From Cordia subcordata (taxonomy: Eukaryota; Streptophyta; Magnoliopsida; Boraginales; Cordiaceae), in assembly GCA_028554755.1 (NCBI GenBank), contig JAPTOF010000005.1, positions 11,794,501 to 11,858,500 of the forward strand: 64,000 nucleotides of DNA. Reading direction: 5' to 3'. Position 1 is the first letter of the stretch, and each line of letters begins with the position of its first letter. Of the stretch, positions 35,645-49,300 are shown one piece after another. The notes under the pieces are model-generated. The model ran no database searches. It saw only the letters and a program-made list of their open reading frames with translations, and was not told where the DNA came from. A program made the position numbers and the translations under genes.

Positions 35645-38375
35645 TCTCTTTGGGGTTCGTCTGTGGCGTCTTCTTTGAATATTGAGCAGTTTTATACTCT
35701 CTCCACTAAATATTTTCGTTTTTCTTTTTCTTCGTTGTGGGGCTTGGCGCCAAATGATCCTCCTTTCCCCTTTTAATCATACTAGTTAGACCATGGCCTA
35801 TGGGGTGTGGATACATGCGTCCCAAATCTTATGCACTCACCTAACATTGTATATTTATAATAATACGTTTGTAATTTTATTATTACAAATTTATAATTTT
35901 TATCTTATATATTCACAATATTTAATTATTTATAAATCATATGTTATATGTTTACAATTTTAACGCTCTAAATTCAAAACTTTTAATCATTCACAATTTA
36001 GTTATCTATTACTTTTATATTATATGTTCAAAAGTTTTATATCATATGTTCATAATAATAAGTTACACGTTTATGACTCTTTAAAATATATTCACAATCT
36101 ATGAATGATATGTTTACCATCTATAAATGATTTTGAAGCTCTCAGTTAGATATGTTTCTGATCGACAATCGAATTATTGTGTTGTATTTATCTGTGTGAG
36201 GAGAGTGAACCCATTAAATTTTACATTGATCCGACAATCAGATCGTGTGATCTATTTGGTGGTGCACCATGTAACTTTAAATGTACCATAATATGGGTAT
36301 ATGGTCTAATTTGTGTAGATTATCAGCCTGTTTAGGCTAACCTTATTTGGGGTTTATAGAAAGTATGTGAGGAAATTTTTTTCTAAAAACTTATAGAATC
36401 ATTTGAATTGGTCTTTTTCAAAATTGTTTTCTTTAACAATTTTTGAAAAAAGTATTTTTTTTAATAAGTTAAAATTTTGGCTTTGGAAAAAAACTGTAAA
36501 TGAGTTTTTTTTCAAAGTTTCGGCTTTTATTAGAGTCAAACCAAATAATTATTACAAAAGCAGTAAACCTCTTTTTAAGGAAAAATATATTCTTTTCTTA
36601 AAAAAAAAATTCCCAATTCAAACAAGCCCTATAAGCTACAAAATAAGCGTAGCCGAATTGGCTCTATGTTGAGCTGAGATGCATTAGTTAAATGATGCCT
36701 AGCTGAACATGGGATGCGGGATCCGTGTGTGATCAAAATCTCATATTGAATATCCCATATTAAAAAATTTCGATTGTTTAAATACTTTATCTCAAATCTT
36801 CCCAAATTTCAAATTTCGGAATGGAACGGTGACACAACCTTTGTCCCATCCCATCTATATATATACACATTTTTAACTACGTACCTTATGTTCACACGTC
36901 AAACACATCTCCTTTCTCCTCCTCTTTAATCTTTCTCGTCAAACATCAAGCGTATCCTGCTCTCCATTATTTGTATCAATCATAACTCTCAGTTTCTCAT
37001 GCCTCTATTTTAGGTTCATGAATTATATCTTTTTCCCTGTTTTATGTTTCATACGAATTATTCTTTACACTTTACAGTGTCATATGCAACACTCCTTTTA
37101 TCTTTTCCTAAAGTTCATAACATTAACAAATAATAGATTAATGTATAAGCTTACAAGTAATAACGCGATATGAGTAAACTACGTAAATGTTGGTGTAATA
37201 CTCATCATGAATCTTTTCATATTCACAAATAAATATTTAATAGATCACTAATTAAATTTTTAACTTAAAAATAATAATGTATATTTAAACTAAATAAGTA
37301 ATAAAAAAATAAAATAAGTAGGATAAGAATGTCAGTTAAGCACTCTCACATTGACAGGAATAAAGAACTTTAGTATGGGAGTAGGTATTTGATTATATTA
37401 TGTACACAAGTTGTTTGATAAAAAAAAGTAATATTTATCGTTTAGGAGTTTAAATGCCTAGTTGGTTATGGATTTAATGACTTTTTGTTGAATTATTGTT
37501 ATATTAGTGTACAATACTATAATAGATTGATCAATTGTTCATGAAGTTGGACTGGAAAATAAGAAGTCATAGAAGTCTGCATGACTAATAGTTTATAATA
37601 CTATAATAAATAGTCAATTGTTATACTAGTAAATTGAATTGAAGTTATTGACTTTGGATGGTCTAAATAATGATTAAAAAGCAAAATTAGCAATAGCTTG
37701 AATTCTGGTTGTGTTTCTTAATTGTAATCTTCGTTGTTGGATTAGTAGTATACAACAAGCCTAGCTTTGCGCATAGCTACATTTTCAAGTTTCATGCACC
37801 GAGCTGCCCTTGAGATGCATGTTAAGAGCAAAATGGTGATAATGGGAACGCTGAGTAGATATCAAGTCATGCCCATCTTTGATTATTAGTGGCTGCAATT
37901 TTCTCTAAAGGAAGGAGGATTGGAGGGGAAACGAGAGGCCAAGTTGGCGACTACTTAACTGTAGCAACTTGGCAAAGTGTCAGACCTGAGATTGTAGGGG
38001 AGTTGGGTATTGGGAAAAATTTAAGATTAAGGGCGTGAAGAAGTAACCTGTTGAGGAATTCTTTTCCTTCACTCTAATATCTCTATTCTTTTAATCAAAT
38101 AAAATTTAAGGGCAATTAACTTGAAAGCTTTCCCAAGCTGAAGAAGAAATTGGAAAACTGTTCTTCTCCAAGTAGATGCTTTGTATTTTCGGTAACTGTA
38201 GTTTCTGTGCTTTCTTTCTTTTGATGCTGTCTGAATGAGCATCGTGTAAAATTATCAGCTCCCAACGCTTGTGTGCTGTAGGGAGCAACAAATATATGGC
38301 ATAGTTCATTCTTTCTCTCATTCTCTGCATAGATAATCAAACTTGAGCTGTTTAGCCTTCAATGCATTTTGCCAG
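35645..38375. other. Intergenic region between MLH1 and the RRP45 fragment
   Basis: MLH1 5' flank with the E2F-type site, then AT-rich DNA. About 36392-36629 resembles a Tourist-like MITE (GAATTGGTCTTTTTC ... CAATTCAAACAAGCCC). No RNase PH exons that would complete the downstream RRP45 fragment were found. Nothing else is recognised. Confidence 0.55.
35747..35754 (-). promoter_or_regulatory. E2F-type site upstream of MLH1
   Basis: The minus strand reads TTTGGCGC, an exact match to the E2F consensus TTTSGCGC, inside the palindrome TTGGCGCCAA. It lies about 103 bp upstream of the MLH1 ATG in the same orientation. Replication and repair genes of plants are commonly E2F targets, so S-phase induction is a reasonable inference. 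Binding is not shown. Confidence 0.5.
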
Positions 38376-40945
38376 GTGAGAGAGCCGCTTCCATTGGCTA
38401 TACATTATCTCCCAATAGCAGTAACATTTGCATTCATTGGGAGCAAGAATATGGTGGTGGGCAACCTGAACTTTTTGTAGTTCTGTCATTCTACAAAATT
38501 GAATTTCATCACTCTCCCTGCCAACCCCCCCCCCCCTTTCCTCTCTCCATTTCTCTCTCATATTCATACATTTGTTCTAGAGTAATTTCAGTTTTTAGTT
38601 GCTTTCATGCGATGTGCATTGTTAGGTTATAGATCCTACATACTTGGAAGAGGATGTTATGGGAGAAAGAATTACAGCCACTCTAAATATGAATAGTGAT
38701 GTTTGTGCTATTCAAAAAGCTGGAGGTGAAGGAGTCATGCAGAGTGTTATCATGCAGTGTCTATGCATTGCTCAAGTCAAGGCAACAGATATAACAGCCA
38801 AAAATAAAGAAGTGCCGTGAGTTCTTTTCCTCACAACTCTATTGGTTCTACCGAGCATTTTATGTATGCCATTCCTAGATTGCTGTGGCTATACCGAATT
38901 GTTTAAAAAAGTCTGTTGGTAAATGGTTGATGTTGTGAGATGCATGCTAATACAGAGCCTGGTAGGCTTATTGAATTCTTTCTAAGAAGATATTATTGCT
39001 ATTTCAATTTGGTCAAGGAAATCTCTTTTTTCCAAATTGCAAGTGACTTCAATGACGTCAATCTCCTTTGTGCTCCCTTGGGTAGTATACCAAATAAAGA
39101 AGTTCTTGTGGTGCTTGGAGTTCATTGTACCGGAGCATGATTTGTTCTCCAAATACTCATCTTTTAGATATTTCCACCTCTGTTATCCTTGTCTTTGACA
39201 TCTGTTGCACTGGTTTTACTATAAATCCTGGGTTGAACGAAAACCACGACTACTTTTACTATTAGATCCTGTGTGAATGAAATCCACAATTATCTATTGA
39301 AGTTATTATTTGTTTTCCATATTGATCTACTCTATCTGTAAAGTAGTTGTCTTTTGTTGATATGACCTCCTTGACCCGGACTAGCTTGGTGTCTAAATAC
39401 TACGTAAATATTCTGCAGGTTGAATCTTACAACACAGAAAGAGCACTAAGGAAGATCAAACGACATGTTCCTACTGCTGCAATAGATGTTCATGAACCTG
39501 ATCAGAAGCAGATTAGTGATTTGTCAAGGAAAAATATGGAGAGACTAGAGCTGATATCAGAAGAGAGCAGTGTCAGTCAGTGTGATCATATGGACGTCGA
39601 AGCTGAATCAGCTGAAGGAGATAATAGAAAAAGAGATAGCAAGGTTAAGACTTTCATTGGCGTACCATCAACTTGGTAAGATCATATGATACAAGTGTAT
39701 TTTGGGACTCTCATCTAGTTCCTACAAAGTCCTATGATCACTGGACATCATTTGAAGCATTAGTACCTGAGATAGGGTGAGAAAAGATTTCGACAGGTAT
39801 GCCAGGTCTAAAGTCATGCCAAGGCATAGTGTGTTTGCTGCTACAAGGCTTATATTCATAAATTAAACCAAGCAAAGCCTTTCCCCACCAGGTGGTGGCA
39901 TTCCCGTATCCACATCAGCTATGTTGTTGCCAATCTTAAGCACCTTAGTGAACATATCACGACAAATTTTGACAGGCCTCCAGATATGAAAATTTGCATG
40001 TGTTGTTTTGTTGGCATCTGACCTTTCCATAACGCAAAAGCATTTTACTATTACTTTCCACTGAAGATAAAGCTAAGTTGGATTTAGTTGCAGGTCATAT
40101 TTACTTTTTCTTTTTTTTGGTTATTTATTCTTCTTTTGAAATTTCATCCTCTTACAGGGGTCCATACTTAAAGGGCATTGATGCTGATGATTCATATCTT
40201 CCCTTGCTTCTCGTGGTATTTAATTAGATTTGAATTTGCAGAATCTGAAACATGAATTGTTTGGCGAATTAGGAAAATGCTTTGTGTCATGGTTCACTGG
40301 TCTAAGCTTTAGATGAATAATTAAATATGATTGCATATGATGTGCCTCCAAAAAGGAAAGAATATGACAGTACAGTGAATAGCACTGCTAACATGTACAA
40401 AATGCTATATCTAAAAGTAGTGCAAGAATCTATAGTTCAAGTTTCTTGGAAGAGTTTTTTTCATCATCACGTCCTGAAAGTCGGTCATAATTCTACAGTC
40501 TGTTTTCAGTTTTACTGTGAAGACTCAAATTTGTTTCAATAACAAAAGATGCCAGTGTGTCTGTATGCTTAGACCTTTGAGATGTCCCCTAAATTATTCT
40601 ATGTGTATGTGCATGTATAGTTCTGAAATGATCACATCACTTGATACGCATAGGTTTTGGAGGTGTTGCTTAAACTATTGACGCATAGTTGGCAAATAAT
40701 TTTACTGCTTTTGAACAAATACGATTCAGTAGTAGCTGTAGCATCGACCGAGAAGCATGACAACAAAGGGCGTGAGACTTTGAACAAAACTAAATCAGAT
40801 CAATCACCATTAGAGACAAGTCCAAATTCCATTGGGTGGGGGAATTGGAACTAGAACCGGATTGCTGATGACCGGAGAGAAGACCTTGAAGGATGCTGTG
40901 AAGCCCGAGCACAGAAGGAAAAATAAGGCTTCCTCCAAATCTTAG
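38376..40945 (+). pseudogene. 5'-truncated RRP45 / EXOSC9 (exosome subunit) pseudogene
   Basis: RRP45 (CER7 in Arabidopsis) is an RNase PH-fold core subunit of the RNA exosome. Exon pieces: 38376-38456 (VREPLPLAIHYLPIAVTFAF), 38626-38816 (VIDPTYLEEDVMGERITATL then CAIQKAGGEGVMQSVIMQCL), 39419-39675 (VESYNTERALRKIKRHVPTA and an acidic tail), 40158-about 40215 (GPYLKGIDADDSY) and about 40700-40945 (basic tail, GEKTLKDAVKPEHRRKNKAS and stop). The first half of the RNase PH domain is absent upstream. The second piece has an extra A near 38801 that shifts DITAK-IKK into a stop. The last piece is shifted by one base in a G-run near 40839. Splice sites are mostly retained, so this is a genomic, not processed, copy. 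It lies head to head with MLH1, 2.7 kb away. Confidence 0.85.
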
Positions 40946-43318
40946 TTCAAGTTAGGCATGTCCTATTCATCATCCATCCAGTTTAGATTATTTTGTTAGT
41001 TGTGAGTTGATTTGTTTGTCTTCTAAGTACACCTCAGTCCTTTGCATCTTGAAGCAATATGAGAATTGAGACAGGAAAAGGAAGAGAAGGGCACGGTTGA
41101 GGATAAGACTATTGGATTAGAGGACCTTAATTCTGAGAAATTATCTCACTGGACCTTGTAAGTTAGGTTTTCACTATACATTGCATTGAATTTGAGGTTT
41201 TTTTTCTTTTTTTACATGTAAAAAATAGTTTTCGGCTGATCATCTTGCTGGTCTAAATCCTCTTTAAAATTATTCATGGGTAAATGAAACTTGAGCTTTG
41301 AGAGGCACAAAAGAGGTGGTTCTGCTCTACTTTTCACTTGAATTATTGTGTTTGATATTAATTCTGCTTAAAGTTTGGCTTTCCCATTCGTATCATTGGT
41401 AAGTGCACATGGTATTGGTATGGGACATTGACTAAGATCTGAGATCTTGGGAGTGATATTATGGGGATGGCAAATTTTGAATTTTTTTTTTTTTTTGACG
41501 CTTTTGATGAATCTTTGCGGTTACTAAACAATGCATCTTTGTTCTTAGTAGTCGCTCATGTCAAGAATGCTGGACTTTCATTAGCCACTTCCTAACACCG
41601 TTTTTTTTTCCTTTGCCATGAAAATTTTATGCATAAAAAATCTGATATTTTATTTTTCTAAATCATGTTTCCTTGTTCCCAGGTTTAACAAGTGATACAA
41701 TGATTGCGACGTAATGGGAGTATCTCTTGTGTCCTCTATGCAAAGTCAAAGAGGCAATCAGACGTGAAGCAATAGAATTAATGTACACCTCATCGACACC
41801 GTGGATAAGGAAAGAACGCTACTATATATCCCTCCTATGCAGGAATTCAGCTTTTGTCTAAACCTTTGCTAACAGTCTGGCGCTGAGTTGCTTATTGCAC
41901 ATCTTGTGGTAAATATGCCGAACAGCTGAAACTAATCTTGCTCCACACACTTGATTCAGTATGTTAGGATAGGTTTTCTGCAGAAACAAATCGTAAAAAA
42001 TTTGATGTTTAGTAATGTTTTAATATATCCCTAATCTATTTGTCATTTAACTGACTTTTCTATTACAAGGAAAATCTATTTGACGGAATCCAATCACCGA
42101 CTTGCAAAATTGTCATTTAACCGACTTCCATTTATAGAAGCGAGGACTAGCTTCTGTATAGTGTTGCCTTTTTGTAGACAACAGTAATTCCTCTCACTGT
42201 TAATTCACTGACAGTAATTTGGTTTCATTTGACAGCTTATTAAAGACACTCATTGCTGACCATGAAGATTTTGGGCCCGTTTGGATTTCCTTTTTACCTA
42301 AAAGGAAAAAATATATGTTTTTGAGAGTCATATTAAAAGAAAAGAAAAAAATTTTCTTTAAAAGTTAATCTACAGGAGCCTTACGCAAATTTAGAAGTTT
42401 CTTTTTATCCGATGGCTAGAAATTCATTTTAAGAAGATCAAGCTTTTAATACACAAGGTAGGAGTTCCCCTTTATGGAATAGCGAGAAATTCATTTTCAG
42501 CAGGATAGAGCTTTTCTATTTTTAAATTAGTCTTTATTGTTTTAAAATATTAAAATTAGTCCTCAATGTTTGCATGAGATACCAAATGAGATTGTATCGA
42601 ATATGGATCCTCAATTTTTACTTTCAAATTTTAGTAGAGTATTTAACGAACTTTGGGTTCTGAACTTAAATTAAGTACGACATTTCATCCCCAGACGGAT
42701 AGATATATTGAAAGAACCATTCAGATTTTAAAAGATCTACTTCGTGCTAGTGTCATGAAATTGAGGAGGTAATAGGGATTCATTTATTTGTTGAGTAATA
42801 ATTTTCTGAATCTATTTTTTTAAAAACAATACTAAAAATCTCTAACCAAATGAAATTTTTATCTTTTTATCTTTTTTTTTTTTTTTTGTTCTAGAAAAGC
42901 AAAAAGCTGTTTTTCAGAAAACAAAGTCATGATAGACGAACCTAACAGCACGCCATCAACGACAGGACCAATTGTTTCTTCGCATGAACTGAAATACGTT
43001 AAAAATAACAACACTTGGGCAGATGGGTAAAAGAGAATAAAAATGCTAAATATTTGCAGTTTCAGCTTGTACAGAGGATTATTTGCGAGTTGTGTGTCTA
43101 GAAGGGAAGAAATAGATGATACAGGACAGAACAAGATATCCTCAAAGACACAAATGAGTAGTTGAACGCAATCATTGGCTAAAATAACATGCTAACTTCA
43201 TTGCAAATTAAGAAGACAAAGTCAGGAAAATCCCTCATCCAAACTAAATATAAAATCTACGAAAATGTTTAACCTTCACCGTCTTAATAATCTCTTCACT
43301 GCGAGTCAAGCTCCAGTG
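40946..43318. other. Intergenic region downstream of the RRP45 fragment
   Basis: Mostly AT-rich. A short exon-like frame near 41070-41158 (EKEEKGTVEDKTIGLEDLNS) ends at a GTAAGT donor-like site but has no recognised partner. A MITE-like terminus GGGCCCGTTTGGATTTCC occurs at 42275 without a clear other end. No gene is called. Confidence 0.5.
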
Positions 43319-46300
43319 CTACGAACCTCCGTGGCGGAAAAGAAGTACAGATCGATAAAGGGCAGCAATGTGCAAGAAGCAGATCAACAATATGATGAGA
43401 TCATCCAAGAGACCAATTACACCCAACACAGCTGCAGCATAAGAAAACCAAAACAGAAGTAGAAGTTATTAAAACCAATTAGAGGAAAACAAATACTCCA
43501 ATTTACAGCAGGCGGGTTACCTTCTGGGATAATGTCCACAGGGCTGAGAACATAGATGGCACTTAGTATCATCTGCATGTCACAGAAACAATAATAAGCT
43601 TCTCTGTAAATGTAGGTCAACTTTATGGAAGATTTGTATGTTGAAACAATTGCACAACTGTAAGCCGGAAAAAGGCAAAAAGAAAAGTGACTTTCGTGCA
43701 GAGTATATATCAGCTTCTTAAAAGCATACACTGCAGTCTATCCTAGAAGACAATGCACTATGTAGAAGACTAAAACCAAGAACCTTCAGCTCTGTAAAGG
43801 CACCTCCTGAAGGACCTGCCACTCTTTGGCATCAAAAGATCTACTTTGGACAATTGCACAGTTTCATATATATATATATATATACAACTTCTACCTTCAA
43901 TATTTACCAGGTACAAAAGGATATGCATATGTAAAGCAAATCGAAGGTTCCTTCTGCACCAAATTATCATTCAACAGCTTCTTTAAGAGTAAATGTACCT
44001 TTGATAATTTATCCATTTAAAATTTATTTTGACAAGATAGTACAGTTCATGCATAGAATCAACAAAATAGACAACTTTCCACAAAAAATGAGTGCCATTA
44101 GTAGATCCATATAACCGAACCACTTAATGAGATAAGGCTTAGATCTTTTTCCCCTTTTCTCCCCTTTTTTCCCTTTTAGCTAAGCAAGTTTCATTGATAA
44201 ATAAATCGAAAAGGCTAAAAGGATGAAGGGCTCGTTTGGGTTGTCTTTCCTCAAAAGCGCTTTCCTTAACAACTTTGGAGAAATGTGCTCTTTTGAGAAG
44301 CACAAAATTTTGGCTTCTGAAAACCCCTTTACTTAAACTTTTTGTAGAGTTTCAGCTTTTTCAAAAGTCAAGTCAAATAGAAATTGCAAAAAAGAATATA
44401 CTTTTTTCAAGAAAAAAGTGCTTTTTCCTGAAAAAAAAGACAATCCAAACAGGCCCGAAGTTCAGAAATGGAAAAGAGGGAGAAAACAAAGAAATTACAA
44501 AAAATATACCATACACAATTTCCATTTTGTAGACAAGTTCTAAGTTTAGTGCTTCTAAATTTCTTTCAAGGCCAATCTTCACAGCAATAACCTCCTTAAC
44601 AGTAAGGATTTCTTTCTTCAGTATGGGTGAAGAAGTCAAAGACTTTGTTGTTTCTCTCAGACCAAAGTAGTAAATAGAAGCTCCAAAGAATAGTTCAGAG
44701 ATAGAGGTGAACAAACTATACTCCTTGCGACTAGTAAAACTCATCTAAAGAAGGAAGATCAGGATTAGGACCTGAGGGAGTAGTTGAGAAGCAACATTCC
44801 TTTTCCCCAAATTCTCCTAGACAAGCCACTCGAAAAATAGATGATCTCTAGTTTCAGGAACTAGAGAGCAGAGAAACAACAAAGGGTTGACATGGATGCC
44901 CCAAGTAATCATTATCTATTTAGTGGGTAGCTTATCCAGGATGGTAAGCCAAGCTATGAAGCTATGTTTAAGAATATAAAGATTGAACCAAATAGCTTTG
45001 TTCCACTAGACTTTTTGCCCTTTAACCTTAGGGAATTCCAAGTATGAGAATGAAGAATTTTCTATTAGGACTGCCTTCCCAAATCTTTATTAGGCTGGAG
45101 GGGGAAAGAGAGGCTTGTTGAAGATCAGGCATAACTAACAATGTTCATACTCTGAAAGTAGCACCAGCCACCTTTGCATCCAGGTCAATCCCAGGGGCCA
45201 TTGCAGCTCTCTGACCAAAATGATCAAAAGAATGCCACAGTGATGCCATTTGTCCCACCAAAACCAAGTGTTTCTAACATTGCCAACTTCTGACTGAAAC
45301 AAAATTTCTTGCAAGACGTCTAACATAAAGCAGTTTTCTGCATTCCAAGAATTCTGGCAATGTCCATTTCCCAAATACTTCAACTGCTAAGCATGTTGGT
45401 TCTTACCCAAGTAGGCCTGATAGATTTTCTATTGCAATAGAGCTGCCAAAACAATCTCAATAGTGAATATTGGTTAATCTCCACAATCTTCCTAGTAACC
45501 AAGCCACCTTCTTCTTTAGGTAAAGTCAAAGATCCCCATGAAATTCTAGCAGCACAAAAAATGTCAGATCAACCTTTCCACAAGAAGGCAGACATTTCAG
45601 AGTTACAAGCTCTGACCACAGATTTAGGAAGAATAGGCCAACGAGGAGAGATATGATAATAAGGGTCCTCCCAGCATAAAAAAGAGTTCTTGAGGTCAAG
45701 TGATCAATTCTTGATGTAATATTGGCCACCATTCTTTTGCAGCCCAGCGCATGTAGCCCAGAAGTGATCAAAGGGACACCAAATTTGTTAGATCTACCTT
45801 TCCACCAGTGATCAATTCATTTAGTTTGGTCAATAAAATGACTTATTTGTCAACAACACAAAAAAGGGTAGAAGCCAAAAGCATATACATTCCCTCTCCC
45901 CTTCTCGTTGTCCTAAAGGGAAAGTTCGCTTTTCAGGGTCAACAAAGTGGAAACATGTTTATTTCCATTTGACCTTTCTAGAGCAGCTCTACTTGAGGGA
46001 AGATTGGAACTGGGATAGAATGGATTTTCTCTTTCACCTTCAACCTGTTGGTTGAAAGGGGAGTTATATGGCAATTTGAGGGATTAAGTGAGTTTCGTAG
46101 ACCAAGAACCAATAAGGGGAAAAGTGGAGGAAACAGAGAGACAGTGACAAAAAGTAGGAAGAGCAAAAGCAGAGGCCAGAGAAGCAGAAAGAGAAATCAC
46201 ATCTAAGAGGAGCAAGAAAGAAGTCTAGGTTTCCCACCAGCATCAATCTATTCATGCAAAATGGAGCTAAAAGTTATTCCATTGTCTAGAAAAATTGGCT

Positions 46301-49300
46301 TCTTGATTCCAAAGGAAAAACTAGGCCCAAGATTTAGAACTCCTACATCACTCTGACTTACTTCGCAAAGAGGGTCATCTAATATGTAACCAGTTACAAC
46401 ATTAACTCCGAGACAAGTCCAGATACACAACTGGGACAAAGAATTTACCATATACTCTCAGTAAGATGACCATGTTAAAATAGTTTAAATCGCCCAACCT
46501 GCAGCTATATGTTAAATAACTCCATAAGATACAACTCAAAACATCAAAGTATGGATTCTTGGAAGTTCTGCAAGTGAAATTAGCCATACTTTCTGAACTT
46601 CTCCTTGTCTACAGAGTGCATCAATCGGAGAAACCCACACTACAGCTTATGGTTTTCTCTTAATGATCACAGCGCAAAACTAAGTTCAGATATGACCAAG
46701 GATAAGCTGCAAATAGCTTTTATGACGTAGAGGTGTAGAGAAACAACACAGCAGGTTCAATTAACATAAACCTGACACTCACACCAATAATTTTAAATTT
46801 GGTGAATCCATTCCAACTACGATAAGACACACAAGCATCAAGCTCAAGATCCTCCTTCTTGACAATAACTTGCATTTTCTACTTCATACTTTTAGGTTGT
46901 ATTCCAAAACCTCAAGATCAACTGAATAACCTCCTCCACTTTCTTTTTCTTTTCTTATCTTTTATTTTCCTTGAAGGACAATGATTCATCATCACATCAA
47001 CCAACCATACAGCTTAACTCACTTGATATAATAAAATGATTACCTCATAGACTCATATTACGAAAAAAAGCCCCAAATCACAACCTTAAGAGACAAGTAA
47101 AAGATAAATGCCCTTAAAATGGCTAGTGCCACAACCTAGGTCCACTGGTGAGCCTTTGATTTATGGCGCCTTCCTTTGATTAGGTAAGTTGGTCATGATA
47201 TGCTGCACTTTCCCTTGGACTTGCACATTGCCTTTAGATAAACTATCTTGTTTGCCAGATATAAAAAGGATATGCTGCGGAAAAAGAAGAGAAGTACACA
47301 AATTTCACAGATAGAAATAATTCAAAATCACTGAACTGCTGAAGTATAAATTGCAATTAGAAACAATATCTGCATGATAGCTGAAGTGCTACAGCAACAC
47401 AAAAATGCTACTATCCATGAGCATGCATGCAACTACATAAGAAGAAGATAGAAAATGCAATGTAGGCCACTATATTAGTTGCATAATTAGGGAACTCAAC
47501 TCTGACAGCTAAATTGATAGGCACCCCAACGACAGAAAAATGCCTACCTACTGCTACTATGCTAAGGAATATGAACACTCACATGCCTACCTAATCCTGT
47601 TAAAAGCCACCCCAATAAGCAGACGGAATTACATAGCAAAATGATGAAAGCTTCTGTATGCATGCATCAATCCTCAAAAAGAAGAAACAGAATATGAAAT
47701 CCAGGATATTATACTAGTTGCATATTAGGGAATGTGGACTTAACTGCCAAATAGACGCGTGCACGAATTACAAGTGGAAGAGTTCGGTGAGGATTTGTAA
47801 GTTCTCGTAACAACCTCCTGAGGAGAAAGGGAAGATCTTGCGTCCTCTGTCAGGCAAAAGGATCAGCTGTCATCTTTCCATGGGCAGGCTTATAGTGTGC
47901 AAATTAGGCCACGTCATTATACACAAGAATCATTATGGAGAAATGAAAGCACCAGAAATACAGAAATCCAATCACAGACCATGTTAAAATTGTAATAACA
48001 GTCATATCCTCCCACAACTGTTCTCTTTTGAGTCGATCACCCATAAGAGAATTATGTCAAAGCAGAAGAAAGAGAAAAAAATTTATACAACTACGCTTAT
48101 ACCCATTGAAAGAAGTTGCTTCATACCTCCAGCTAGACATCTGACAGCTCATATTACAAGTACTCCTACAGAAGAATTCAAATAACAGAATGTCCAGTGC
48201 CAGAAGTTTCTATTGGAGATGTTGTGCTTCAATGATTGGGATGAGAAAAGGTCTGAAAAGAATTACAGACAGAACAACAGCTACACCCGTGTACCACGTT
48301 TTTTGCGACAGGATGTAGATAAAGGAGTTCCATACTTCAGCCACAGCGAATTTTTAGGAAAAATAGGATTATGTTCGGAAATTAGGACGAAAGATTTCAA
48401 ATAAAGATTAAAAGACTTCAAGATAACTTAGACATAATTCTTTTAGAAAATAAAATTGATATCTATATGTTGCATTTGAAGGTATAAAAATACTTTCTTT
48501 TACTTTTTTTGCTTTTTTATGTGCATGTGTTATATAACTACTTGTAGACAAAGGTACATTCAGGTGATTGATACCATATTGAAGATCACAAGATTGCGAA
48601 TCCTTAAACAAACAGAACAAGCACAAAACAGCAGGTAGATCATAACTTATATAATTTTTGCTCTTTTTGTGTATACTATAGAGTTTGTAAGCGTTTGGGG
48701 CTCGAGGTGACGCAATGAAATAATATAAATTATTCGTGGTTGATTTGAACTTCTATACAACTAATGCAATTGCAAATTCAAGTACTAAGCCTAACATGAA
48801 CAAACTTATGATGTGACAAAATAGAGTGCATTTGGATTTAAAGATTGCCCTTAAGCACATCATGACCACTTCACTAAACCATGGTGCAACATATAAATTC
48901 CACTTAAACAGTGTAACATCAATGAAATTTAAGACAATAAAACACATGAATACCTCGATAAGACTATTTGATTGACCACCAAATAGACGATTATAAGTTT
49001 CGACCTTCTGTAAAATTTCAGAAACTTCAGCATTATGATGTTGGCTTGAAGAACCCTCACTAGGGACTAACAATGTAATCACACGACGACAAAGGGGACA
49101 TTTACATGGCTGAAGGGCAGCTCCGTGATTCCAAACTTGTATAATACAGTTACCTATACAGGGGAAAGCATTAGATATCCATATGATGCTCACTGTAATA
49201 ATACCATTGAGGGAAAGAGAGTACACAAGAAATGATATAACCTGACCAATACTTGAAAAAATAAAATGCGACAGATTCAGTATAACTCGACCATTGATGT

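Noticed and set aside
35369..35776. A 135-codon open frame on the plus strand over MLH1 exon 1
   Set aside because: It is the antisense shadow of the GC-rich first MLH1 exon, with repetitive Asp/Gly-rich translation and no family resemblance.
40327..40542. A plus-strand open frame inside the RRP45 fragment (MIAYDVPPKRKEYDS)
   Set aside because: It falls in an intron between matched RRP45 pieces and shows no RRP45 similarity or flanking splice sites.
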